Shown here piece by piece: positions 1 through 10,095 of a DNA stretch of 64,000 nucleotides (position 1 is the stretch's first letter; every line of letters begins with the position of its first letter). The stretch comes from Smithella sp. (GTDB lineage: Bacteria > Desulfobacterota > Syntrophia > Syntrophales > Smithellaceae), in NCBI GenBank assembly GCA_007244375.1, contig SCVW01000034.1:186001-250000 (forward strand), written 5' to 3'. A model generated the notes under the pieces. It was not told the origin of the DNA, searched no databases, and saw nothing but the letters and a program-made list of their open reading frames with translations. Made by a program: the position numbers and the translations under genes.

Positions 1-1602
1 ATACGTCAGTCGGAATTTTTCCTTTACAGCAAAAAAGATAAAGAAGCAGTGGAAAAATGTTTGGAACTGGGTCTGCGTTATCCTGAAATAACCGGATGGA
101 TAAGGGCATCTAAAGAAGATGTCACTTTAGTTAAGGAATTTGGTTTAAAAGAAACAGGTCTTCTGACTTCTGTTTCTGATTACCATATTTTTCTCAAACT
201 GAACAAGAAAAGAAGCCAGGCCATGAATGATTATCTTAATGTAGTAAGATCTGTACTGGATTTAGGCATAATCCCACGTTGCCATTTTGAAGATATTACC
301 CGCGCAGACATTTACGGTTTTTGCATTCCCTTCGCTCAGGAACTTATGAAGCTTAGAGAAGAAAGTGGTATTGACATAAAAATACGGCTTTGCGACACCA
401 TGGGCTATGGCGTTACTTACCCGGGCGCAGCCCTTCCCCGCAGTGTTGATAAACTTGTCCACGCATTTTTAAATGACGCCGGCGTTCCCGGACGTTTGCT
501 GGAATGGCATGGTCACAACGATTTTCATAAAGCTATGATCAACGCTACAACAGCATGGCTTCACGGCTGCAGCGCGGCCAATTCCACTCTTCTGGGACTG
601 GGAGAAAGAACAGGAAATCCTCCAATTGAAGGTTTGATTTTTGAATACATTGCGCTTAGAGGTAATAACGGCATTGACACAACTGTCATTACCGATATTG
701 CCGAATATTTTGAAAAAGAAATCGGTGTAAAAATCCCGCACAATTATCCTTTTGTCGGTTTGGGCTTTAATGTTACCAGTGCCGGCGTACATGTCGATGG
801 CCTGATCAAATGTGAAGAAATTTATAACATATTCGATACGCGAAAACTGCTGAAACGACCTATTACAACTACAATTACCGATAAATCCGGCAATGCCGGT
901 ATCGCTTTCTGGATTAATCAGCGCTTTAATCTCGAAAGCAACAAAATGATCGATAAAAGGCATCCGGCCATTTCTAAAATTCACAAATGGGTAACGGAAC
1001 AATACGAAGCAGGTAGAGTAACCTCTATTTCCCCTGAAGAGATGGAGAAAAAAGTACGCATTCATTTGCCGGAATACTTTATGTCGGAACTGGAAAAGAT
1101 AAAGTTTATAGCGGAAAAAGCTGCTGTTGCCATAGTCGATCAAATTATCGAACACCCTTTAATGAAAAACATGGATACGGTACAGCAGGAAACGCTTATG
1201 CAACAATTTGTAGATGAACATCCTTCAATCCAGTTCGCTTACGTAGTGGATATGAATGGCCGGAAAACGACCAAGAACATTACGAATATTGAAGATCGCG
1301 CTAAATATGAAAACTATGGCGTAGGCACAGATCAATCCGACAGGGAATGGTTCATCACCCCCTTGCGTACAGGGAAAGTTTATGTCTCCGATTTCTTTAT
1401 TTCCAAAATGACCGGAATTTTATGTTTTACGGTTTCAGCACCAATTGTTAATGATCAGGATCAAATGATGGGTATTTTCGGCGTTGATATTCAATTCGAA
1501 GACTGGGTAAAAAGAGCTGAAGATATGGAAGATATGGATCATATTGCCCTGCGCGCGGAATACAAAGAAATAAAATCAAAAGCCAAACACGGCCACCACT
1601 AG
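1..1602 (+). CDS. Re-citrate synthase-like enzyme fused to a Cache sensor domain (5' truncated)
   Basis: The frame is open from base 1, so the start lies before the window; a GTG at 49 is internal. Codons 1 to about 345 are a DRE-TIM metallolyase fold (isopropylmalate/homocitrate/citrate synthase group). Visible are the metal-binding HGHND at window codons 170-174 and a GLGERTGNPP loop shortly after. The sequence resembles Re-citrate synthase, which replaces ordinary citrate synthase in Clostridium kluyveri and Syntrophus aciditrophicus and condenses acetyl-CoA with oxaloacetate. From about codon 370 to 515 follows a different domain with YVVDMNG, DREWF, VSDFF and FGVDIQFEDW, the pattern of a PDC/Cache ligand-binding domain. 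Cache domains are normally extracytoplasmic, yet no membrane segment is seen here. This suggests a soluble, possibly allosteric sensor. Homocitrate or isopropylmalate synthase remains possible. The enzyme class is firm; the exact substrate is inferred. Confidence 0.75.
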   Translation: MRQSEFFLYSKKDKEAVEKCLELGLRYPEITGWIRASKEDVTLVKEFGLKETGLLTSVSDYHIFLKLNKKRSQAMNDYLNVVRSVLDLGIIPRCHFEDITRADIYGFCIPFAQELMKLREESGIDIKIRLCDTMGYGVTYPGAALPRSVDKLVHAFLNDAGVPGRLLEWHGHNDFHKAMINATTAWLHGCSAANSTLLGLGERTGNPPIEGLIFEYIALRGNNGIDTTVITDIAEYFEKEIGVKIPHNYPFVGLGFNVTSAGVHVDGLIKCEEIYNIFDTRKLLKRPITTTITDKSGNAGIAFWINQRFNLESNKMIDKRHPAISKIHKWVTEQYEAGRVTSISPEEMEKKVRIHLPEYFMSELEKIKFIAEKAAVAIVDQIIEHPLMKNMDTVQQETLMQQFVDEHPSIQFAYVVDMNGRKTTKNITNIEDRAKYENYGVGTDQSDREWFITPLRTGKVYVSDFFISKMTGILCFTVSAPIVNDQDQMMGIFGVDIQFEDWVKRAEDMEDMDHIALRAEYKEIKSKAKHGHH

Positions 1603-1611
1603 AAAATCTTC

Positions 1612-1650
1612 CATTTCAGAAACGTAGTGCACTGAAATGTGTTAGTTTTT
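1612..1650 (+). terminator. Possible terminator after the synthase gene
   Basis: Ten bases after the stop codon, CATTTCAG (1612-1619) pairs perfectly with CTGAAATG (1632-1639) across a 12-base loop. A run of five T follows at 1646-1650. The T tract starts six bases after the stem, so termination efficiency is uncertain. Confidence 0.4.
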
Positions 1651-1714
1651 CTTGTCCTGCATAGTTAAGCGACGCAGGGTTAGGGAGAATCCAATTCCGC
1701 AAGCATGGCGCGGT

Positions 1715-1784
1715 GGAATTATCCAGCAAAAGGCGGAGGGCATCGCATATGCCCCTGGTATCCCTCACAGCAAAGCAAAGCTAC
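1715..1784 (+). repeat. Dispersed intergenic repeat A, copy 1
   Basis: This 70-base stretch matches the reverse complement of 7662-7729. Shared blocks include GGAATTAT, AAGGCGGA, GGCATC, TGGTATCCC and AAGCTAC, in the same order with similar spacing. Neither copy lies in a gene. The rest of the 1603-1887 gap shows no credible open reading frame or RNA gene. Confidence 0.55.
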
Positions 1785-1887
1785 GCGGGACCGGAAAGAC
1801 TTCAATTTCCATGGATTTCGTATAAAATTATCATTAAAGAACCACATAAATAAGATGATTGACAAGTTTTAAAAGATGATTTAGTTA

Positions 1888-2017
1888 TCTCCAAATATTT
1901 GCCTAATCCTGTTTTTCAGGAGCGGAGGACCCAATTTCCCGGGGCGTATCGCTTAGGCGTAGGGTAGCCTCTTCGGCCCGAGCCCTTCAGCTAACTTCGT
2001 AGGCTTCGATGAGGAGA
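1888..2017 (+). promoter_or_regulatory. ydaO-type c-di-AMP riboswitch
   Basis: The leader of the K+ transporter carries the conserved elements of the ydaO/yuaA class in order: GGAGGACCCA (1924-1933), GGGGCG (1940-1945), GGGTAG (1962-1967), GCCCGAGCCC (1976-1985) and CAGCTAAC (1988-1995). GCCT (1901-1904) can pair with AGGC (2001-2004), and CTCC (1889-1892) with GGAG (2013-2016), closing the aptamer. This class binds cyclic di-AMP and usually switches expression off when the nucleotide is abundant. It is commonly found upstream of K+ transporter and wall-remodelling genes. A TTGACA at 1859-1864 could be the -35 box. Between aptamer and start codon, GGAGAA (2013-2018) could pair with TTCTCC (2046-2051) as part of the expression platform. 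The class assignment is strong; the switching mechanism is inferred. Confidence 0.9.
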
Positions 2018-2077
2018 ACTTCCGGGAGTTGTCCGGGATTGATTATTCTCCCCTAATAAATCTTCGGAGGTTCTTTT

Positions 2078-4009
2078 ATGTCATCACCAAGTTCTGAAAA
2101 TGACGGTGGCCTTGAATCACATGAAAAACACCACCACGAGTGGCTGAATAAAAAAGTTTTATTACTTGCCATCGGTTCCATAGGTATAGTCTTCGGCGAT
2201 ATAGGAACAAGCCCTCTTTACGCCATCAAAGCATGCTTCCATGGAAAACACGCCATTACTCCCAGCATGATGAATATTCTGGGAGTTTTATCTCTTATTT
2301 TCTGGTCGATGGTCATCGTTGTCAGTTTCAAGTATCTCACCTTTATACTTAGAGCCGACAATCGGGGTGAAGGCGGCATTTTCGCGCTCGTCAGCCTTTT
2401 AAACAAACCTGATAAAAGTCTCTCTCGTCTTTTAAAATACGTCCTTTTACTTGCAGGAATAATTGGTGCCGGACTCCTTTACGGAGATGGTGTCATCACT
2501 CCCGCGATATCTGTTCTCTCCGCGATTGAAGGTCTTGAGGTTGCAACCAAAGCTGCCGCACCATTTGTTTTGCCTTTAACATGTATAATTCTTATCCTGC
2601 TCTTTTCATTGCAACGCAAGGGCACTGCCCATATTGGAAATTTGTTTGCACCTATTATGATCCTCTGGTTTTTATCTATTTGTATTTTCGGTATATTGCA
2701 AATAATACGTGAGCCTTCAGTATTTTACGCCATCAATCCGATCTATGCTTTTGATTTTTTTATTAACAATGGAGTGCATGGCATTGTTGTATTAGGATCA
2801 GTTGTTCTTTGTATTACCGGTTGCGAAGCCCTTTATGCCGACCTTGGACATTTCGGCAGAAATGCAATCAGACTTTCCTGGTTTCTTTTCGTCTTTCCCG
2901 CGTTATTATGCAATTATTTCGGTCAAGGTGCTTTATTGCTTACGCATCCCGAAATGAATATCAATCCCTTTTACAATATTGTGCCGGAGATAATGCTATA
3001 CCCTATGATCGGACTTTCCACTGCTGCTACAGTAATAGCTTCCCAAGCGTTGATTTCCGGTGCATTCTCTCTCACACAACAAGCTGTGCAGTTGGGTTTT
3101 TGTCCACGCGTTCGTATCATTCACACGTCAAGTGAAATGCAGGGACAAATATACATTCCTTTCGTAAATTATGCATTAATGATTTCGTGCATCGGTGTTG
3201 TCATTGGCTTCAAGGAATCAGGTGCATTGGCAGGTGCTTATGGAATCGCTGTAACAGGAACCATGATTATTACATCACTTCTTTATTTTCTTGTACTTGT
3301 TCACATCCGTAACTGGTCCTTCTGGAAAGTCCTTCCTCTAGTTGGAATATTTCTCGCGTTTGATGTTGCTTATATAACAGGTAACACATTCAAAATTGCC
3401 GACGGAGGATGGTTCCCTATTTTTGTTGCCGCCATTATAGCAATGGCTATGACTACATGGAAAAAAGGGCGGACAGAACTCTACCGGAATTTAATAGGAT
3501 CAAGATTCCCTTTGGAAAGTTTTCTTTCTGAATTGCCAAAAACTCAGATACTGCGTGTTCCCGGGACTGCCGTTTTTATGACATTATCACCTGTAGGAAC
3601 ACCGCCGACACTTCTACACCACGTAAAACATAATCACGTATTGCATGAAAAAGTAATTCTTCTTTCCATCATGAATACAGATACTCCGGCTGTATCTGCG
3701 GGCGAACGAATTAAGCTGACTAATTTGGGACAGGGCTTTTACCGCGTTGAGGCCTTCTTCGGTTTCATGCAGAAGCCGAATGTACCGCAGATTATGAAAA
3801 TTATTGCCCAGTATGGACTAGTTACCGATCCGATGACTACAACTTTTTACCTGGGCAGGGAAACTCTCCTTACCGGGGGAAAATCGAAAATGATGCGATG
3901 GCGTAAAGCATTTTTTGCCTTTATGTCCAGAAATGCGGGAAATCCCACCTCTTATTTTGGAATTCCTGCCAACAGGGTCGTTGAACTTGGCGCACAAATA
4001 GAATTATAA
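2078..4009 (+). CDS. kup: KUP-family potassium uptake transporter
   Basis: Inner-membrane K+ transporter (likely H+/K+ symport) of 643 residues, normal for the family. The family signature GDIGTSPLYA is at residues 40-49. About twelve hydrophobic segments follow to roughly residue 460, then a soluble C-terminal domain. The start is set by GGAGG at 2066-2070, eight bases before ATG. The gene stands alone behind the ydaO riboswitch, so its expression is probably tied to c-di-AMP, the usual signal of K+ sufficiency. A seven-base inverted repeat, AATTCTT/AAGAATT, sits between its stop and the convergent HIT gene and may help end transcription. Confidence 0.95.
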   Translation: MSSPSSENDGGLESHEKHHHEWLNKKVLLLAIGSIGIVFGDIGTSPLYAIKACFHGKHAITPSMMNILGVLSLIFWSMVIVVSFKYLTFILRADNRGEGGIFALVSLLNKPDKSLSRLLKYVLLLAGIIGAGLLYGDGVITPAISVLSAIEGLEVATKAAAPFVLPLTCIILILLFSLQRKGTAHIGNLFAPIMILWFLSICIFGILQIIREPSVFYAINPIYAFDFFINNGVHGIVVLGSVVLCITGCEALYADLGHFGRNAIRLSWFLFVFPALLCNYFGQGALLLTHPEMNINPFYNIVPEIMLYPMIGLSTAATVIASQALISGAFSLTQQAVQLGFCPRVRIIHTSSEMQGQIYIPFVNYALMISCIGVVIGFKESGALAGAYGIAVTGTMIITSLLYFLVLVHIRNWSFWKVLPLVGIFLAFDVAYITGNTFKIADGGWFPIFVAAIIAMAMTTWKKGRTELYRNLIGSRFPLESFLSELPKTQILRVPGTAVFMTLSPVGTPPTLLHHVKHNHVLHEKVILLSIMNTDTPAVSAGERIKLTNLGQGFYRVEAFFGFMQKPNVPQIMKIIAQYGLVTDPMTTTFYLGRETLLTGGKSKMMRWRKAFFAFMSRNAGNPTSYFGIPANRVVELGAQIEL

Positions 4010-4049
4010 TTCTTCTTGATGAAACATACGAAACAAGAATTGCATGATT

Positions 4050-4484
4050 TCATATTTTAAGAAGTCTGGCGGCTTCTTCCATTTCCAAAGGCTCTTTCAA
4101 CTTTGCCAGCATTTGAGGAGATTCCTGAAAATTTTCCAGAGCATTAAAAAATTTGTCCAGGACATCTCCACTATATGTAGGAATCAGAAAAAGATGTGTA
4201 TGGGGAATCCTTCTGCCGCGTGCGTAAAGGAAAATAAAATCAGGATTGAATGTCTGCATCATTTTATTGGATACAATTTTGGCAACCTTGAATAGATTGG
4301 CATTTTCCTCATCTGTCAATTCATGCCACCAGGGAACGTGTCTCTTGGAAATAACAAGACAGTGTCCCTTTGTATACGGATGAATGTCAAGTATACACAT
4401 GGATAATTCATCTTCATAAATTTTATAAGCCTTGGCCTTACCCGCAACAATATCACAAAAAACACAATTAGTTTTATTTGGCAT
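4050..4484 (-). CDS. HIT-family nucleotide-binding protein
   Basis: A 144-residue histidine-triad protein, a family of nucleotide hydrolases or transferases acting on AMP conjugates or dinucleoside polyphosphates. CVFC at 7-10 begins the usual HIT fold. The active-site segment is PHTHLFLIP, with His95 and His97 present but Phe99 where the third triad histidine usually stands. The central, nucleophilic histidine is retained, so activity is likely but may be altered. It starts 12 bases after the enolase stop codon and is therefore probably the last gene of the riboswitch-led GTPase/enolase transcript. The substrate cannot be read from sequence. Confidence 0.85.
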   Translation of the reverse strand: MPNKTNCVFCDIVAGKAKAYKIYEDELSMCILDIHPYTKGHCLVISKRHVPWWHELTDEENANLFKVAKIVSNKMMQTFNPDFIFLYARGRRIPHTHLFLIPTYSGDVLDKFFNALENFQESPQMLAKLKEPLEMEEAARLLKI

Positions 4485-4495
4485 TTATAATTCCC

Positions 4496-5773
<1,278 letters not shown>

Positions 5774-5800
5774 ATACTTTCCTTTCTAATAATATTATTT

Positions 5801-7468
5801 CTATTTTGTCAAATTTCCTACTAGTCCGTCTATCTGAGTGACCATTTGTTTAATGACGTCCGTTTTTCCTTCTGCACGTGAAGTCAGCGCCTCAATGGTG
5901 GAGAGTTCTTCGTGGATGTAATTTATTGCCTGCAGGTGCATTTCTTCGATAGCGTTATTGACACTTTTCTCCCACTGGTAAGCAAGGCGGGAGAGATTAA
6001 TTTCCACTTCCTTCGGAATACCTTCAATAAAGTGCCGCTCGAAAATTTTCCGGAAGAATATCATGGGTATGACAAACCAGATTAAATCGAGATGGATGTC
6101 GAAAGTTTTGGTAAACGATATATCCGGATGGTCGGGTTCGATGACATCAATCTTCCAGTCGACTTCCGCCAGTTTTACGCCTAGCACGTTTTCTATATTA
6201 TCGCCAAGAAACTTGCGGGAAGCTTCCAGTGACCTTGAAAATCCGGCATGAGCTTTTTTTAAGGTTCCCATAAAGTGAGCATGCTCGGTTTTGGAAATTG
6301 CGCGCATTTCTTGGGAAAGTTTTTCCGACACCCATGCTTCGTAACTGCGGGACAGTTTCCAGAGGTTTCCTTTCCACGAAGGCATATCCTCTTTCAGTTT
6401 ACTCATCACTTTTTTAGTAAGCGGCAATTTAAATTTATCCAAATATGTTTCAATAAGGAGACGTGTCTGACGCTGATGTTCACGGGAAATAATGCCCAGT
6501 TCATCCCGCATTAGAGATTCATTGACCCTTTCATTGATAATCTGCGCACGCAGATTTTCGCGGTTCATGTCCGCTTGTAAAGATGAGTTTAATGCTATTT
6601 TTAAATAGCTGAGAGTTCTCCGGGATAAAGAGAGAACCTTGTAACGGAGTATGCGCAGAAATTCAAAGTCACGGTTGTCGGCCATGGTCTTCAAAATTTC
6701 ATTTTCGACTTTTTGCCGGTAAACATCTGTTCGATTGACTGTGGAATACATATACACCGGCATGTCCCGATGTAGTTCGCGTTGTAAAGTGTCCTTGAAA
6801 AAAGTGAGCACTTCCTGCTGCTGCTCAGGTGAGAGCAGGTCGGATTTGGTGAGCAGCAACATTATATTGGGGGTGTGACTGGTAAGCTCTCTAATAAGCT
6901 CCAGATCATTCTGGGAGAGTGGTCGGTCGGAACTGACCGCAAGCAATGCCATACCTACAGCGGGCAGCCAACTTTCGGACATAGCCTCGTGATATTTAAA
7001 AATACTACCCAACCCCGGCGTATCTACCAATCTTATGCTGGGATATTGCTCAAGAGAGGGCAATTCAACATCCACAATGGCTACATTTTTGGTGTTGCCG
7101 GGGTTTTGGGCTTCTGAAGTGAATGCGGCAATATCGGTCAGCGGAGCCTCGGTTGTGGTGCCGTCAAAATGCTGGACCAACAAGCACTCTCTTTCTCCGT
7201 ATTGAAGACGTGTAATGGCTGTTGTTACGGGTATGGCACCGATAGGTAATATCGATTGTCCGATAAGACTGTTGAGAAAAGAACTTTTGCCTGCCTTGAA
7301 CTGTCCCAGAACCGCCACATCAATTGGAGGATTTTCCGAAATCAGTATTTGTGCTGCTTTCAACTGACGGAACAAGGAAATCATTTGAAATTGCTTACAA
7401 GCATTTTCAATTTTTTCTAAAAGATTACGAATGTCGGAAAGAGAAATTTGATTTAACGTATTGTACAT
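5801..7468 (-). CDS. Dynamin-like GTPase
   Basis: A 555-residue large GTPase of the bacterial dynamin-like group. The G1 loop GQFKAGKSS is at 55-63, switch threonines lie near 81-85, G3 DTPGLGS at 149-155 and G4 TKSD at 207-210. A long helical region follows. A short hydrophobic stretch near residue 465 (LIWFVIPMIFF) could be the membrane-binding paddle, as in other bacterial dynamins that bend or protect membranes. The ATG at 7468 lies 10 bases after a GGGAG that also forms the 3' arm of the leader terminator. It is the first gene of a fluoride-riboswitch operon with enolase. A membrane-stress role is an inference; no function in fluoride tolerance is established from the sequence. Confidence 0.88.
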   Translation of the reverse strand: MYNTLNQISLSDIRNLLEKIENACKQFQMISLFRQLKAAQILISENPPIDVAVLGQFKAGKSSFLNSLIGQSILPIGAIPVTTAITRLQYGERECLLVQHFDGTTTEAPLTDIAAFTSEAQNPGNTKNVAIVDVELPSLEQYPSIRLVDTPGLGSIFKYHEAMSESWLPAVGMALLAVSSDRPLSQNDLELIRELTSHTPNIMLLLTKSDLLSPEQQQEVLTFFKDTLQRELHRDMPVYMYSTVNRTDVYRQKVENEILKTMADNRDFEFLRILRYKVLSLSRRTLSYLKIALNSSLQADMNRENLRAQIINERVNESLMRDELGIISREHQRQTRLLIETYLDKFKLPLTKKVMSKLKEDMPSWKGNLWKLSRSYEAWVSEKLSQEMRAISKTEHAHFMGTLKKAHAGFSRSLEASRKFLGDNIENVLGVKLAEVDWKIDVIEPDHPDISFTKTFDIHLDLIWFVIPMIFFRKIFERHFIEGIPKEVEINLSRLAYQWEKSVNNAIEEMHLQAINYIHEELSTIEALTSRAEGKTDVIKQMVTQIDGLVGNLTK

Positions 7469-7471
7469 AAT

Positions 7472-7507
7472 TAAAAAACTCCCACAGATTAATTTTCTGC
7501 AGGAGTT
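7472..7507 (-). terminator. Expression-platform terminator of the fluoride riboswitch
   Basis: Read on the minus strand, AACTCC (7507-7502) pairs with GGAGTT (7482-7477), with an inner CAG/CTG pairing, and six T follow. The 5' arm is the conserved ACTCCT end of the fluoride aptamer, so ligand binding and terminator formation are mutually exclusive. The 3' arm also contains the GGGAG ribosome binding site of the GTPase gene. Confidence 0.8.
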
Positions 7508-7552
7508 ATCAGCTATATAAAAGCGGTTAATCTTAGGTGAACTCCATCACCT
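7497..7552 (-). promoter_or_regulatory. Fluoride riboswitch (crcB motif)
   Basis: On the minus strand the leader reads AGGTGATGGAGTTCACCT (7552-7535), then TTAACCGCT (7530-7522), then AGCTGATAACTCCTGC. These are the three hallmarks of the crcB-motif fluoride aptamer: a GGnGATGGnnTTCnCC hairpin, AACCGC, and GCTGATnACTCCT. Bound fluoride would stabilise the pseudoknot and keep ACTCC out of the adjoining terminator, turning the operon on. The controlled genes are the dynamin-like GTPase, enolase and HIT protein. Enolase is an established member of the fluoride riboswitch regulon. Confidence 0.9.
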
Positions 7553-7580
7553 ATTCATGTAATAAATTAAATTTTTTGTA

Positions 7581-7609
7581 ATTATATTCAAAAAATATCA
7601 GTTAGTCAA
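7581..7609 (-). promoter_or_regulatory. Sigma-70 promoter of the fluoride-riboswitch operon
   Basis: On the minus strand TTGACT (7609-7604) and TATAAT (7586-7581) are separated by exactly 17 bases. The predicted start near 7574 gives a leader of about 105 bases that holds the whole aptamer and terminator. Confidence 0.75.
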
Positions 7610-7661
7610 TATGAATATTAATTAAAAATATTCAACTTTATTAAAGCGATATAACTAGCTC

Positions 7662-7729
7662 GGTGTAGCTTCGCTTTGCGGGATACCACGAGTATCTGTG
7701 ATGCCTTCCGCCTTCGGCGGTATAATTCC
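7662..7729 (-). repeat. Dispersed intergenic repeat A, copy 2
   Basis: Inverted relative to copy 1 at 1715-1784 and clearly related to it. It includes the internal palindrome CCGCCTTCGGCGG. It lies between the promoter of the riboswitch operon and the end of the helicase gene. The remainder of the 7610-7837 gap shows no gene. Confidence 0.55.
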
Positions 7730-7837
7730 ACTTACGCTTCAAACTTCATCCTGACCTGTCGGGATTCGTTTCCCGCTTGTGTCATTAAATTCGACCATCA
7801 AGCTTCAGTTTACATCGTTTCTAAAGCTTGGGTTTCC

Positions 7838-9802
7838 CTAATCATACACTACCCATTGTTCGAACGGGCGGTCTTCATCGTATTCTGAAAGAGGAGCTAT
7901 TTCTCTTATAAATCGGGAAGGTGCCAGATTTAAGACGCCCGAAGATCGTGTATAATCCAGTGCCGGATAACATAGGTAAAGCTGGTCTTTAGCTCTGGTA
8001 ACTGCCACATAAAATAGTCGTCTTTCTTCTTCCTCGCCATCTTGCTCTTTTAACGCTCTCTGAAGAGGAATCATTCCGTCCGCACACCAGATCAAAAAAA
8101 CATATGACCATTCGAGACCTTTGGCCTGATGAATCGTGCTCAGAGCAATCCTATCGTCATCATCTTCTTCACCGATGTTTTCTTCTTTGGCCATGTTGGT
8201 CAACAACGCCAGCTCATTTAAGAAATCTTCCATTTGCAAAAATTGAGCGGAAAAATTTCCCAGTTGAATTAAATCTTCTTCCCTTGATGATGCATCGGAA
8301 TAATTATCCTGGAGATAAACCCGATAGCCTCCTCTGTTTAATAAAACATCTATCACTCTTTCCGGAATGCGCTCGGATTCCGGAATTTCGAGAAGCAGCA
8401 TTATTGTTTTACGACATTCCTCCAATCCCGGTTTTACGGCTTTCGACATTGCCTTAATAAATTCATCCTTCAAGACAGCCTTCAGAGGATTTTCTTCCCT
8501 TTTTAAATACTGCCAGATTTTATTGAAGGTCGCCTTCCCTACTTTCGGATACATTATTAGTAACCGCCGCCAGGCCAACTCATCGCGTGGATTGACTAAA
8601 ATTCTCATATAGGAAGTCACATCTTTAATGTGTGCCTGTTCAAAAAAACGGATACCGGAACGCATGTCAAACGGAATATCGCGCCGGACAAATTCCATTT
8701 GCATTTCCATGGAATGATAATGCGCCCGGTACAGAATAGCTATTTCTTTCAGCGGCACTCCCGAACGAACCAATTCCGTAACTCTTTGTGCCACAAAGTC
8801 GGCCTGTTTTAAAACGTTGTGTGCGGAAACCATTACCGGCCGCATTCCGTTATCGCGAACGGCTTTCAATTCTTTGGGAAACTGTTTTTCGTTATTATTG
8901 ATACTTAAGTTGGCCAGATGCAATATTTCCGGCGTGCTGCGATAGTTAGTTTCCAGTTTGAATATTTTACAATCAGGATATCGTTTGGGGAAATTAATTA
9001 TATTGTTGAAATTTGCACCCCGGAAAGAATAGATGCTTTGCGAATCGTCCCCTACCACCATTAGATTTCTATGAGTCGATGCCAGTAAGTCAACAATATC
9101 AGCCTGTATAATATTTGTATCCTGATACTCGTCCACCAGTATGTGCTCGAATCTGCCTGAAAGAATTTTTAAAACATCATAATTTTTTTGAAGAAGTATG
9201 CGACAATTACTTAATAAATCATCAAAATCCATAACTCCGAGCTCTTTCTTCTTTTGTTCATAGAGACAAGCGATCTGGTTAATCTCATTTATAAGATGAA
9301 GAAAAAATGGATATTTTGATTCCAGAACATCATCCAAAGTGCTTTGCGTATTAGCAGTCAGACTGATGATCTCGGAAATTATATTACTCTTGGGAAATTT
9401 GCTGAGTTTCGGATCAATTTTGAGTTCGCCCATACATGTAGAAATAATTTGACGTGAATCTTCGCTGTCCACGATCGAATAATTGGTTTTATAACCAAGG
9501 TAATGAGCGTGTTTTCTTAAAACGAGATGGGCAACGTGATGAAAAGTACCACCAATAATATTTCTAGTATCGGAATTAATCAGGTTCTCCACCCTGTTGA
9601 GCATGGAACGGGCAGCTTTATTGGTAAAAGTAGCCAGTAGAATATTTTCTTGTTTGACACCACTTTCCAGTAAACGGGCAACACGGTATGTTAATGTTCG
9701 CGTTTTTCCGCTTCCTGCACCGGCTAAAACAAGAAGCGGACCGCTTTCTTCCATTACCACACTATACTGTTCACGATTAAGCTCTTTTCCATAATCAATC
9801 AT
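7838..9802 (-). CDS. UvrD/PcrA/Rep-family 3'-5' DNA helicase
   Basis: Superfamily 1A helicase of 654 residues, somewhat shorter than E. coli UvrD. In order: Q-motif region NREQ at 9-12, Walker A AGAGSGKT at 27-34, Walker B VDEYQDTN, motif III GDDSQSIYSFRGA, motif IV NYRSTPE, and motif V/VI STIHQAKGLEW with VAVTRAKDQLY near the end. All ATPase motifs are intact. Such helicases unwind DNA in nucleotide-excision and mismatch repair or at stalled forks. The C-terminal tail lacks an evident RNA-polymerase-binding extension, so the choice among UvrD, PcrA and Rep is left open. The gene appears monocistronic. Confidence 0.92.
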   Translation of the reverse strand: MIDYGKELNREQYSVVMEESGPLLVLAGAGSGKTRTLTYRVARLLESGVKQENILLATFTNKAARSMLNRVENLINSDTRNIIGGTFHHVAHLVLRKHAHYLGYKTNYSIVDSEDSRQIISTCMGELKIDPKLSKFPKSNIISEIISLTANTQSTLDDVLESKYPFFLHLINEINQIACLYEQKKKELGVMDFDDLLSNCRILLQKNYDVLKILSGRFEHILVDEYQDTNIIQADIVDLLASTHRNLMVVGDDSQSIYSFRGANFNNIINFPKRYPDCKIFKLETNYRSTPEILHLANLSINNNEKQFPKELKAVRDNGMRPVMVSAHNVLKQADFVAQRVTELVRSGVPLKEIAILYRAHYHSMEMQMEFVRRDIPFDMRSGIRFFEQAHIKDVTSYMRILVNPRDELAWRRLLIMYPKVGKATFNKIWQYLKREENPLKAVLKDEFIKAMSKAVKPGLEECRKTIMLLLEIPESERIPERVIDVLLNRGGYRVYLQDNYSDASSREEDLIQLGNFSAQFLQMEDFLNELALLTNMAKEENIGEEDDDDRIALSTIHQAKGLEWSYVFLIWCADGMIPLQRALKEQDGEEEERRLFYVAVTRAKDQLYLCYPALDYTRSSGVLNLAPSRFIREIAPLSEYDEDRPFEQWVVYD

Positions 9803-10095
9803 TAATTCAATGCACCATCAATATTTTTCATCGTTTATAATTGAAAAATTTCTTATCTTCAAGTTAATATGTAATGTATTCTTTTACAATTTTATTTTCG
9901 TTTCCAATAATACGAATATTATAACAAAAATCGATGTCATTGTATGTTTATGTCACAATTTCTATCCACTTGACAATATCTTCCCCTTGTGTTGAAAATA
10001 TTTCAAATTTCATGTATTGATCCGCGAACTAGTACCGTTATTCCTGTCAATTGTCCTATCAAAAAATTTTAGTAATTTTAAAAAATGGAAGTATT

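Noticed and set aside
469-1155. Minus-strand ORF of 228 codons under the synthase gene
   Set aside because: It is the shadow of a well-conserved coding frame and has no recognisable domain or ribosome binding site.
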